Positions 55,272 through 64,000 of a stretch of 64,000 bases of DNA are shown here, piece after piece. The stretch covers positions 168,996,037 to 169,060,036 of the forward strand of contig NC_044979.1 in assembly GCF_008728515.1 (NCBI RefSeq), in the 5' to 3' direction. Position numbers and translations under genes: made by a program. The stretch comes from Papio anubis (taxonomy: Eukaryota; Chordata; Mammalia; Primates; Cercopithecidae). Each line of letters starts with the position of its first letter. The stretch's first letter is position 1. The notes below the pieces were generated by a model. That model was given only the letters and a program-made list of their open reading frames with translations, was not told the origin of the DNA and made no database searches.

Positions 55272-55463
55272 TCATTCCTCTTTAACCCAATAGATCTTGC
55301 CATCTTCTCCAAGCTGTACAGTTCCACTGGCCACCAACTGGAGGGCTGCAGGAAATGTTTTATGTTCTGCTACTTTTACTCTTTCAGAAAGAGTTGCAAC
55401 AGTATCACCCCTCTTCACGGGAACAGCTTCTTGCAAAATAATTTGTCCAGCATCTACATCTTC
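55272..55463 (-). CDS. GART: GART terminal coding exon
   Basis: The acceptor ttgcttacttttccag precedes 55463. The exon encodes EDVDAGQIILQEAVPVKRGD through KIYWVKEE and TGA at 55274-55272. The Asp of DVDAG corresponds to the catalytic Asp144 of the bacterial enzyme. Confidence 0.96.
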   Translation of the reverse strand, partial: EDVDAGQIILQEAVPVKRGDTVATLSERVKVAEHKTFPAALQLVASGTVQLGEDGKIYWVKEE

Positions 55464-58400
55464 CTGGAAAAGTAAGCAAAAGTTTTGAACATTACCTTCT
55501 AGCCAGTGTAATTTACATCTGACTACTAATATTATGTTGGTAGAAAAAGACATACTCACAGCTACAAAGTGTACAGTACACCCAGTAACTGTGACTCCGG
55601 TTTCCAGGGCTTGCTCATGGGCATTCGAACCCTTAAAAGAAGGGAGCAAGGATGGGTGGATATTGAGCATTTTTCCTAAAAATTAAAAAAAGCATAGCGG
55701 TCAGAATTTAAAAATCCTGGGTATTCTGTTAAAGGAATATGTTTTTCTATCTAGATCTGAAGTCAAACAGGAGTTGGATTCTGGGATGGATGTTTTCTTT
55801 GCCAAACACAGAAATGAGGTAAAAGGAAGTAAGTTCTCATCCACAAAGCTCCCGGAAGTAGCAAGTACCCGCCTTGCACAGCCAAAGGCATGCTGGGATG
55901 CTCTGAACAGACACTCATGGTGACAGGAAGGTGGGGAGTTCAAGCTGATACCAGCTTGTTGCTGGCACATACTATTAAAAAGAAGCAAGAGGTTCTTACA
56001 TAGTGTCTACGTGCTTGACTTCTAACCACAAAATGGCCTGTCCACCAGACAGATGCTAGATTAGTTCTGTGTGGCTCATGTCACCAAAGGCATTGTTGAT
56101 TTTATATCACACCACAAGTGCTCCTAACTACATTCACCTAAGAATACATAAAGTCTTTGGAGGGAAAATGCATTTATTGTCCAACTGTGTGACCAACTGT
56201 GTGCACACATACACAAACAGGATGCAGTCAAGGCTTTTGGGGAGAAGGCAGTAACATAGATAGTATGTGTTTTCTGGCAATAACCTCCTCCTTGCCAACG
56301 TCTGGCAATGGTCTATGTTTCCTGAGAGAGGATGGACTCTTCCTTTCGGGACATACGGAATCATTCTCTTTTGCTTCTAAACAAGTAAAGGAAGGTTCCG
56401 AATATTTATTCAGAAGATGAAATATTATCTTTGGAGTAATGTGAAACAAAACTAAGCTACATTAGAAAAAGTGATTAATTACAGCAAGCCAAAGTAAATG
56501 GATAGAGAGCAGGTTAATAAATCATCATTGGGTCATTCTTTAGAGTAAAACAAAGGAAATTAAACTGTGACCTGTGTTGAAGTATTAATAAAATATCACA
56601 GTCAAACAGGAGTTGGATTTCTGGGAAGGGTGTTCACTACTGGGATTGTCTGGCAAGTTAACTGTTCTGGAGACCATTTTCAATTGATTTCTCAATGTGG
56701 TATCAAATAATTTTTGCTTACCATTCCACTTTCGGACAAAGGGGCCAGAAAGAATTCTCATGAATCCTGCAAGACAGACTATGTCTATGGAGAACTCTTC
56801 AAGGACTAGGTCAATTGCATTGTCAAATTCTACACGATTTTTATACAGTTTATGATTAATTACCTGTAACAGAAAAAGATAAGCACAACCTTTTTCAATG
56901 AATTACCAAAAATAATTAAAAACTCAACCTTTACACAGCCCATACTTCACTTCTTTGTAAAGATATACCTGATAGATTATTAAGAAAGGGACAGGATGAA
57001 GGAGAAGGCAAGGCCAGCACCCACCGACAATGGCAGAAGTCCAAAGAATAAGTGCCCCACAGACCAAGGTCCAGTGAGGGCAGATTATGAGCTTAAATAT
57101 GGCCCACAGGAAAGATATTTTCCCAAGTCACTTACTCTAGTGGGAATACCAGCTCTTTCCGCTTTATCTAACCCAGCTACTGCGGCTTTGTTGGAGATAA
57201 CAACATCAATTTGTGCAGAGCTATTTGGTTCCCGAGTACTGTCTATAAGTGCTTGCAGGTTCGATCCTGAGAAGGGAGAAAAACAACAGTGAGTTCATAC
57301 TTTTTTTTGAGACAAAGTCTCACTGTCGCCCAGGCTGGGAGTGCAGTGGCACGATCTTGGTTCACTGCAACCTCTACCTCCTGGGTTCAAGGAATTCTCC
57401 TGCCTCAGCCTCCCAAGTAGCTGGAATTACAGGCATGTGCCACCACGCCTGGCTAATTTTTTTATATTTTTAGTAGAGACGGGGTTTCACCATGTTGACC
57501 AGGCTGGTCTGGAACTCCTGACATTAGGTGATCTGCCCACCTTGGCCTCCCAAAGTATTGGGATTACAGGCGTGAGCCACTGTACCCGGACTCACACTTC
57601 TTAAAAAAAGAGATGTGCTGTTTTGAATAGGGGACTGTCAAATTTTCTGAATAAATGTGTTGGAAAAGACTGGTGATATGTGAGGCTTCTAAATTCCCTT
57701 TCTCTTGGCATAGGCAACTAAAGTAAATATGGAAAAAGCTTCTGTATAGCAATGGAAACAATCAACAAAGTAAGGAGACAACCCACAGAATGGGAGAAAA
57801 TATTTGTAAACTATCCATCTGACAAGGGATTAATAACCAGAATATATAAGGAGCTTAAACAATTTATTAGGGAAAAATCTAATACTCTGATTAAACATGG
57901 GCAAGAGATCTGAATAGACATTTCTTAAAACACACAAATTGCAAACAGGTATATAAAAAGGTGCTCAACATCATTGATCATCAGAGAAATGCGAACCAAA
58001 ACTACAACGACGTATTGTCTCACCCCAGTTAAAATGGCTTTTATACAAAAGACAGGCAATAACATGCTGGCGAAGATGTGCAGAAAAGGGAACCATCACA
58101 CACTACTGGGAATGTAAATTAGTACAATTATCATGGAGAACAGTTTGAAGGGTCCTCAAAAATTAAAAAAAAAAAGAGCTACCATATGATCCAGCAATCC
58201 CATTGCTAGGTATATACCCAAAAGAAAGAAAATCAGTGTATCAAAGAGATATCTGCAGTTTCATGTTTATTCTCCATAGCCAAGATTTGGAAGCAACCTA
58301 AATGTTTATCAGCAGACAAATGGATTAAGAAAATGTGGTACATCACATAATGGAGTGCTATTCAGCCATAAAAAAGAATGAGATCCTGTCATTTGCAACA

Positions 58401-61400
58401 ATATGGATGGAACACCAGATCATTAAGTTAAGTGACATAAGTCAAGCACAGAAAGACAAACCTCACATGTTCTCACTTACTTGTGGGAGCTAAAAATTAA
58501 AACAGTTGAACTCATGATGATAGTGCAATGATGGTTATCAGAGGCTAGGAAGGGTACTGGGAGAGACAGGGAGAGGGGATGCTAATGGGTACAAAAATAT
58601 AGTTAGAACGAACAAAATCTAGTGTTTGGTAGCATAACAGGGTGACTATAGTCAACAATAATATATTACACATTTTAAAATAACTGAAAGAGGCTGGGCG
58701 CGGTGGCTCACGCCTATAATCCCAGGACTTTGGGAGGCCAAGGCAGGTGGATCACCCTGAGGTCAGGAGTTCGAGACTAGCCTGACCAGCCTGGCCAACA
58801 TGACGAAACCCCATCCCTACTAAAAACACAAAAAATGAGCCCGGCATGGTAGCAGGCACCTGTAATTCCAGCTACTCAGGAGGCTGAGGCAGAAGAATCG
58901 TTTGAAACTGGGAGGCAGTGTTTGCAGTGAGCCAAGATTGTGCCACTGCACTCCAGCCTGGGCGACAGAGTGAGATTCTATCTCAAAAAACCAACCAAAC
59001 AAACAAACAACACACTGAAATAATATAACTGGATTGTTTGTAACACAAAGAAAGAATAAATGCTTGAGGTGATGAATACCGGGACGTGATTATTACAGGT
59101 TGTATGGCTGTATCAAAAGATCTCATGTACCCCATAAATATATATACCTACCATGAACCCATAAAAATTAAAAATTAAAAAAATTCCCTTCCTCTTGGGA
59201 TAATGGATTAATAGATTGTGAAAAGCACGGATATTCCTGGATGGCCTCCAGTTCCATCCATATTGCTGCAGATGATGTGGTTTAGGATATGTAATTGCTC
59301 CTACAAATATTGTATCTTATGATCTAGCATTGTAGTAGAAACAGTATAACATTATGTCAAAACTGACTGATGAGAAATAAGCTGCTTAATTAAGCAAGAA
59401 AAATTGACCCTCTCAAGAACCACTATGCTATGACCATTACAATAGTTTCTTTAAAAAAATTATTTTTACATTTAGATTCAGGGGTACACACGCTTGTTTA
59501 GTACATGGGAATATTGTATAATGGTGGGGATTGGGCTTCTAGTGTACCTATTACCTAAATAGTGAACATTATACTTGATAGAAAAATTTTCAACCCTCAC
59601 CCCTTCTCCCACACTTCCCTGTTTTGTCTACTGTTTCCATCTTTTTCTTTTTTCTTTTTCTTTTTTTTTTTTGAGATGGAGTCTTGCTCTGTCACCAGGC
59701 TGGAGTACAGTGGTGCGATCTTGGCTCACTGCAACCTCCGTCTCCCGGGTTCAAGCGATTCTCCTGTCTCAGCCTCCAGAGTAACTGGGACTACAGGCGT
59801 GCCCCAGCATGCCCAGCTAATTTTTGTATTTTTAGTGGAGACAGGGTTTCACCATGTTGGCCAGCATGGTCTAGATCTCTTGACCTCATTATCTGCCTGC
59901 CTCAGCCTCCCAAAGTGCTAGGATTACAGGCATGAGCCACAGCGCCCGGCCCTATTGTTTCCATCTTTATGTCCACATGTACCCACTGTTTAGCTCCTAC
60001 TCGTGAGAACATGCAACATCTGGTTTTCTGTTTCTGAGGCAGTTCACTCAGGATAACGGCCTCCAGTTCCATCCATATTGCCGCAAATGATGTGGTTTTA
60101 TTCTTTTTTATGGCTGCACCTTACAATAGTTTCTTTGCTTTATTATCAACTTGGGCCTAAAATACATTAAAACCTTAAGATCGACTTGTAAAGCAATTAA
60201 ACTTCTGGGAATGAATCCTGAAGAAATATCAGAGCTGGGTGTGGTGCTGCATGCCTGCAGTCCCAGCTACTCGGCGAGCTAATAAGGTAGAAGGATTGCT
60301 TGAGGCCACAGCTGGAAGCTGCAGTGTACTATGATTGCATCTGTGAATAGCTACTGTACTCTAGCCTGGGCAACATAGCAAGACTGTCTCAAAAAGAATC
60401 ATGATGATCTTGGCCATCAAATAAAAAAAAAATCAGATATGCATTTAAGAACATACTGAATATTTGCAAGAATGTTCATAGCAATGTTACTTACAATAGA
60501 GGGAAAAAAATCAGGCTACATCCATCTGAGAGAATACAATACTCATTACTTTACCCCTTTATCCATAAAGGTCAAACATAAACTTCTTCTTAATAATATA
60601 ACAATAAAAATTCCTCGGCCGGGCGCGGTGGCTCAAGCCTGTAATCCCAGCACTTTGGGAGGCCGAGATGGGCGGATCACGAGGTCAGGAGATCGAGACC
60701 ATGCTGGCTAACATGGTGAAACCCCGTCTCTACTAAGAAATACAAAAACTAGCCGGGCGAGGTGGCGGGCGCCTGTAGTCCCAGCTACTCGGGAGGCTGA
60801 GGCCGGAGAATGGCGTGAACCCAGGAGGCGGAGCTTGCAGTGAGCTGAGATCTGGCCACTGCACTCCAGCCTGGGCTACAGAGCGAGACTCCGTTCCAAA
60901 AAAAAAAAAAAAAAAAAAAATTCCTCAACTGTTTTCAGACTTTTCAACAACAAAGCTATGATACAAAATGAGCTGGAACTTCAATCTTTTCTGGTTTCTC
61001 TTTAACCGGCTTTCTGAAATCCTCTACTTTTTTCTTTGGGAGCCGTCTCAAATTCCTAAGAAAAGTGGAAAGCCTAAGAATGCTGAAAAGACAAAGACAA
61101 CCCTCATGATTCCCTGTAGTCCCTAGACTCTGCCTAGAGTATCCTTACAATCTCAAAAAGTGCAGGGAGGAAAGGAAGGGCAGTCAACAGCTCTACAGTG
61201 AAAAGGAAGCCATATCTCACCTGTTCCAGATATTAAGACAGCCACTCTGGCCTTTTTTTTTTCAAAAGAGAAATGATTTTTCAGGGAGCCATTCTTCAAC
61301 ACTGACCCATTTATTTGCATGCTTTCAATCAGATTCTTGACTTTCACACGTGGAGAACCTTCATTCCAAACATATTCATAAATAAGTAAAGAACAATTGT

Positions 61401-62568
61401 GAATTAACAGGAATAATGGAAAGAAAAATATTTTATGAAAACTTTAGGGTATATTTTATCCTGAAAATAAGATAATGCAAAGACTAAAATGAACAACACC
61501 TTTGTATCACTTAACACTATTCGTTCATAAAAACTTCCAAAAGGTGAACATACGTAATTACTTCAACTAAAAGCTACAGATCACATCACTATCTTGAAGC
61601 ACATAGTGGATATATACAACTGCCTGCCAGTATTCTGCCCCTATCCCCCAAATCTTCCTAGTGAGACCACCCACAGTAGTGCCATGACCTCCTGGTCTGG
61701 GGGATAAGCATGTGACCCAGCAAAACCATTTAAAGACTTGATATGGGATGTTTTTATTGTAATGTGAGCTGAAGGATGTTATCTTTCCGGCATTTGGAGA
61801 ACCCGCTTGAAAATGAATCCTACACAATAGAGGAAAGAAAGGCAGACATAGGTGAAGTCAACAAGGTCTGACTCTTTTTTTTCTGTTTTTTATTTTTGTG
61901 AATCTTCTCTGTATCATTCCAATTTTAGTATATGTGCTGCCGAAGCGAGCATGTGACATCTTTGTTAGTGAATCTGAGTGGATTTTCTGCCCCTCTGCCA
62001 AGTTCTAGCACTTCTAGCAGAGTCCTGACTGATCCAGTACTTGTCAGGGTGCTCGCTATTCCTTGAATTGAGCTGAGTGACAAAGCAGAACCATGAGGTC
62101 TTGTGTGTGGGGAGATTACTTTGGGAAGTGATCCTGTGGGGTGTGGTTGTGCATGCATGAATGCTCAGAGTTCTGAGGCAGAAATGAAGAGATATGTGGT
62201 ATTGCTGGGGTGGGTGCTGTCATGTTACATCTGTGTAAAGATAGTTGCCATAGCGATGGCTGCACTAAAAGGTGGGCAGAAAGCTTGTGAGGCAAGGCTG
62301 AGGTATAGCTAATATTATACAGCTAAAATTATATACCTAAAAATGAATAAGGAGCAAGTACCTTCGGCTCGTGCAACCACACTGCCAATCACCCAGGCTT
62401 CTTCCTTGTGCTGCTGGATATCCCTCAGAATCTGCTCTGTCTGCTCCTTTGATACCACAAGGGCAGCGCCAACCCCACAGTTAAATGTTCTGGCCATCTC
62501 TTCCTCAGAGAGTTGTCCTTCCTGCTGTAACCATGAGAAGACTTTGGGGATCCTCCAGGTCTGGGCAT
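55272..62568 (-). CDS. GART: GART, trifunctional purine biosynthesis protein (last six exons, partial)
   Basis: Joining 62362-62568, 61221-61358, 57136-57266, 56722-56863, 55560-55675 and 55272-55463 gives 308 continuous residues ending KIYWVKEE, about 703-1010 if total length is the usual 1010. The first part (AQTWRIPKVFSWLQQEG, FNCGVGAALVVS) is the C-terminal AIRS (phosphoribosylaminoimidazole synthetase) domain; a linker follows (SMQINGSVLKNG); then the complete GAR formyltransferase domain starts at KKARVAVLISGTG. That domain transfers formyl from 10-formyl-tetrahydrofolate to GAR in de novo purine synthesis in the cytosol. The catalytic Asn and His are seen in MLNIHPSLLPSFKG and the Asp in EDVDAGQII. 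The N-terminal GARS domain and earlier exons lie beyond the right edge of the window. Confidence 0.97.
55560..55675 (-). CDS. GART: GART exon, catalytic Asn-His
   Basis: A 116-nt exon with acceptor ttttttaatttttag and donor gtgagtatg. It encodes KMLNIHPSLLPSFKGSNAHE and QALETGVTVTGCTVHFVA. N and H of NIHPS match the catalytic Asn106 and His108 of the E. coli enzyme. Confidence 0.96.
56722..56863 (-). CDS. GART: GART exon, formyltransferase domain part 2
   Basis: A 142-nt exon with acceptor ctgttacag and donor gtaagcaaaaa. It encodes VINHKLYKNRVEFDNAIDLV and LEEFSIDIVCLAGFMRILSG plus PFVRKWN. The segment DIVCLAGFMRIL is a conserved core strand and loop of GAR formyltransferases. Confidence 0.95.
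57136..57266 (-). CDS. GART: GART exon, formyltransferase domain part 1
   Basis: A 131-nt exon with acceptor tttttctcccttctcag and donor gtaagtgac. It encodes SNLQALIDSTREPNSSAQID, VVISNKAAVAGLDKAERAG and PTR, the GAR-binding N-terminal half of the formyltransferase. Confidence 0.95.
57302..57591 (-). mobile_element. Alu
   Basis: Dimer in a GART intron. Confidence 0.93.
57709..59180 (+). mobile_element. L1 3' end (5'-truncated), plus strand, with nested Alu
   Basis: The sequence resembles the end of L1 ORF2 and the 3' UTR (agctaccatatgatccagc, gctattcagccataaaaaag, gttctcacttacttgtggg) and ends in an A/T-rich tail. It is flanked by an 18-bp direct repeat aaattccctttctcttgg at 57691 and 59181 (one mismatch). 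ORF2 relics are broken by stops. An Alu at 58692-59015 interrupts it. It lies in a GART intron. Confidence 0.88.
58692..59015 (+). mobile_element. Alu nested in L1
   Basis: Dimer with (CAAA)n tail in the L1 3' UTR; near duplication aataactgaaa / cactgaaataat. Confidence 0.92.
59243..59283 (-). mobile_element. 41-bp L1 fragment
   Basis: ggcctccagttccatccata onward repeats the sequence at 60058-60098 in the same orientation with two mismatches; it is reversed L1 sequence isolated from the larger insert. Confidence 0.6.
59453..60120 (-). mobile_element. L1 3' end (5'-truncated), minus strand, with nested Alu
   Basis: Reverse-complement L1 sequence (tggcctccagttccatcca region, gagaacatgcaacatctgg) flanked by a perfect 16-bp duplication ttacaatagtttcttt at 59437-59452 and 60121-60136. 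An Alu interrupts it at 59653-59951. It lies about 270 bp from the preceding L1, in the opposite orientation. Confidence 0.85.
59653..59951 (-). mobile_element. Alu nested in L1
   Basis: Dimer; duplication tgtttccatctttt. Confidence 0.93.
60233..60399 (+). mobile_element. Alu monomer (FLAM/FRAM type)
   Basis: Diverged single arm. Confidence 0.78.
60618..60921 (+). mobile_element. AluY, Old World monkey type (youngest-looking copy)
   Basis: Near-intact; diagnostic ggtggctcaagcctgtaatc, actagccgggcgaggtggcg, ggctgaggccggagaatggc, gagctgagatctggccactg. Duplication aaaattcctc. Confidence 0.94.
61221..61358 (-). CDS. GART: GART exon, AIRS-GARFT linker
   Basis: A 138-nt exon with donor gtgagatatgg. 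The acceptor (atgtttggaatgaag) has a weak pyrimidine tract, but the phase and protein continuity (RAEG then SPRVKVKNLIES) fix it. It encodes the linker and the first strand of the formyltransferase domain (ARVAVLISGTG), the site of a Rossmann-like fold. Confidence 0.94.
61370..62350. other. GART intron
   Basis: Unique except for the U6 fragment at 61901-61952; 61560-61850 may be an old unidentified repeat. Confidence 0.5.
61901..61952 (-). pseudogene. U6 snRNA pseudogene, 3'-truncated
   Basis: Minus-strand sequence matches the first 52 nt of U6 snRNA (GCTCGCTTCGGCAGCACAT ... GATACAGAGAAGATT) with a changed first base and one C-to-T change, then stops and runs into an A-rich stretch. It lacks the 3' half and the terminal T run, and no U6-type TATA box is evident upstream, so it is a dead retrocopy inside a GART intron. 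No clear target-site duplication was found. Confidence 0.85.
62362..62568 (-). CDS. GART: GART exon, end of AIRS domain
   Basis: A 207-nt exon with acceptor gtctattttcag and donor gtacttgctcc. It encodes AQTWRIPKVFSWLQQEGQLS through GSVVARAE, including the FNCGVG motif conserved in AIRS enzymes. The exon begins inside an Asp codon, so the preceding exon lies outside the recognised region. Confidence 0.95.
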
Positions 62569-62569
62569 C

Positions 62570-63090
62570 TGAAAATAGACATGAATTGTTTGATTTTTCC
62601 TACCTTCTCACACAGAGTACAAAAGTATGCACATATTCAAAGATATGGAAATTATAATCAGGCTCTGCTATTTTATGTAGAGTAAAACTATAAACTGGCC
62701 TCTGAGAACTTTTTATTTGGGGATCCACTGGTACCTTAGACATTAAGAACATTTTTTGTTGACACACTTCGCCAGTACTTACAATTGAATGAGGTTTTGT
62801 GCTACATTAATGAACTAGACCCTTAGACATTCCCTAGTGGATTAGATAAGGCTAGTAGCTGAATTCCAGCAAAGGCCAGTATACCATCCTTTTGCGAATG
62901 TTTGGCTGAGTCTTTGCGATGACCAAAATGCACCCAAAGTACAATGCAAAACTAGATGGCTTGTCTACTTATTTAGAGAAAATGCATATACTACTCAGGA
63001 AAAGTCATGCTAATGGAATGCAGATCAACACCCTCTCCCTCTCACTCATTTTAAAATTTAGACTTCCTAGGTCTGCTATAAGAATACATT
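62570..63090. other. GART intron
   Basis: Unique sequence, nothing recognised. Confidence 0.55.
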
Positions 63091-63093
63091 CTC

Positions 63094-63400
63094 TCGGTGG
63101 GCGCGATTGCTCATGCCTGTAATTCCAACACTTTGGGAGGCCAAGGCAAGCGGATCACATGGTCAGGAGATTGAGACCATCCTGGACAACATAGTGAAAT
63201 ACCTTCTCTACTAAAAATACAATAATTAGCCAGGCGCGTGCCTGTAGTACCAGCTACTCGGGAGGCTGAGACAGGAGAATCGCTTAAACCTGGGAGGTGG
63301 AGGTTGCAGTGAGCCGAGATGGCGCCACTGCACTCCAGCCTGGTGACAGAGCGAAATTCCAACTCAAAAAAAAAAAAAAAAGAAAAAGAAAAAGAAAAAG
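63094..63400 (+). mobile_element. Alu
   Basis: Dimer with (GAAAAA)n tail; duplication agRatacattctctc. Confidence 0.93.
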
Positions 63401-63676
63401 AGTACATTCTCTCTTATCACAAATAATACAACAAAAATCTCTAATAAAAATTTTTAGGTAAAGGCCTATATACACACACACAACATTTCTGAATTTAAAA
63501 AGAATCTGGATAGTTCTTCGGGATCTATGATTATGGGATCTGATTTTTAAAAAAAACTATACCAAATTAAATTATTTATGATGCTCTTAAGAAAGGGAAG
63601 CCAATGTGAACTTAGCTTTTTATTAAATAATAAGGTTTACGATCAGTTCTGCCTATTTATTTGGTTTATCTACTGG

Positions 63677-63966
63677 AATTTTTTTTTTTGAGATGGAGTC
63701 TTGCCCTGTCGCCCAGGCTGGAATGCAGTGGCGCAATCTCGGCTCACTGCAAGTTCCACCTCCTGGGTTTGTGCCATTCTCCTGCCTCAGCCTCCCGAGT
63801 AGCTGGGACTACAGGTGCCCACCAAGCCCAGCTAAGTTTTTGTATTTTTAGTACAGACGGGGTTTCACCATGTTAGCCAGGATGGTCTCAATCTCCTGAC
63901 CTTGTGATCCACCCGCCTCGGCCTCCCAAAATGCTAGGATTACAGGCGTGAGCCACCGTGCCTGGT
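63677..63966 (-). mobile_element. AluY-like
   Basis: Full dimer. Confidence 0.93.
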
Positions 63967-64000
63967 CTTTTTTTTTTTTTGAGACAGGATCTGGCTCCGT
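63967..64000 (-). mobile_element. Alu, cut by window end
   Basis: Poly(T) and gagacaggatctggctccgt: start of another minus-strand Alu. Confidence 0.85.

Noticed and set aside
55272..55670. A continuous 132-codon frame at the end of GART
   Set aside because: It reads through the 96-nt intron 55464-55559, which happens to be open; gt/ag sites and the protein match show two exons.
61901..61952. Functional U6 snRNA gene
   Set aside because: It lacks the 3' half, the terminal T run and an evident upstream TATA element.
1..64000. CRISPR array, operon, riboswitch, phage or bacterial mobile element
   Set aside because: Repeats are dispersed primate retroposons; no regular spacer arrays, ribosome-binding sites or prokaryotic genes are present.

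Overview
This window is nuclear DNA from a primate, most likely an Old World monkey. It shows spliced multi-exon genes, CpG-island promoters, roughly 95 Alu or Alu-monomer copies, and MIR, L2 and L1 debris. Several young AluY copies (best at 60618-60920, also 9115-9416, 40123-40426 and 46548-46857) carry substitutions that I associate from memory with cercopithecid AluYR/AluMac subfamilies and not with human AluY.

Three genes are recognised, all on the minus strand. They are in the order TMEM50B - DNAJC28 - GART, which matches human chromosome 21q22.11. TMEM50B is complete in its coding part: six coding exons between 6852 and 25817 join to exactly 158 codons plus stop with every intron phase matching, and a non-coding first exon ends at about 35062 inside a CpG island (about 34590-35560). 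DNAJC28 has a single coding exon (42222-43394, 390 aa) and an untranslated first exon at a small CpG-rich promoter (about 45700-46250). GART is partial: only the last six exons (55272-62568, 308 aa) are here, covering the end of the AIRS domain and the whole GAR formyltransferase domain.

Layout: 1-4840 is repeats downstream of TMEM50B; about 4850-6851 is the presumed TMEM50B 3' UTR with two Alus; 6852-35150 is the TMEM50B body, whose introns are mostly Alu with an L1/HAL1-type relic (8450-10020), an L2-like piece and several MIRs; 35150-42000 is Alu-filled intergenic DNA; 42000-46140 is DNAJC28; 46250-55100 is intergenic DNA with one MaLR-like LTR and many Alus; 55100-64000 is the 3' part of GART, whose introns hold two opposite L1 inserts with clear target-site duplications and a truncated U6 snRNA copy.

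The three genes are not an operon or one pathway. TMEM50B is a small four-helix membrane protein, DNAJC28 a J-domain protein with a likely mitochondrial presequence, and GART a trifunctional purine-synthesis enzyme. Their shared orientation reflects conserved chromosomal synteny.

I see no new biological system. The observations most worth checking are a tandemly duplicated CCAAT/GC-box module in the TMEM50B promoter, a composite CCAAT-ZNF143-type site in the DNAJC28 promoter with possible divergent transcription, a perfect 15-bp hairpin in a TMEM50B intron, a 3'-truncated U6 copy, repeated Alu insertion at one target, and a C-rich patch inside a young Alu that looks like a sequence error.
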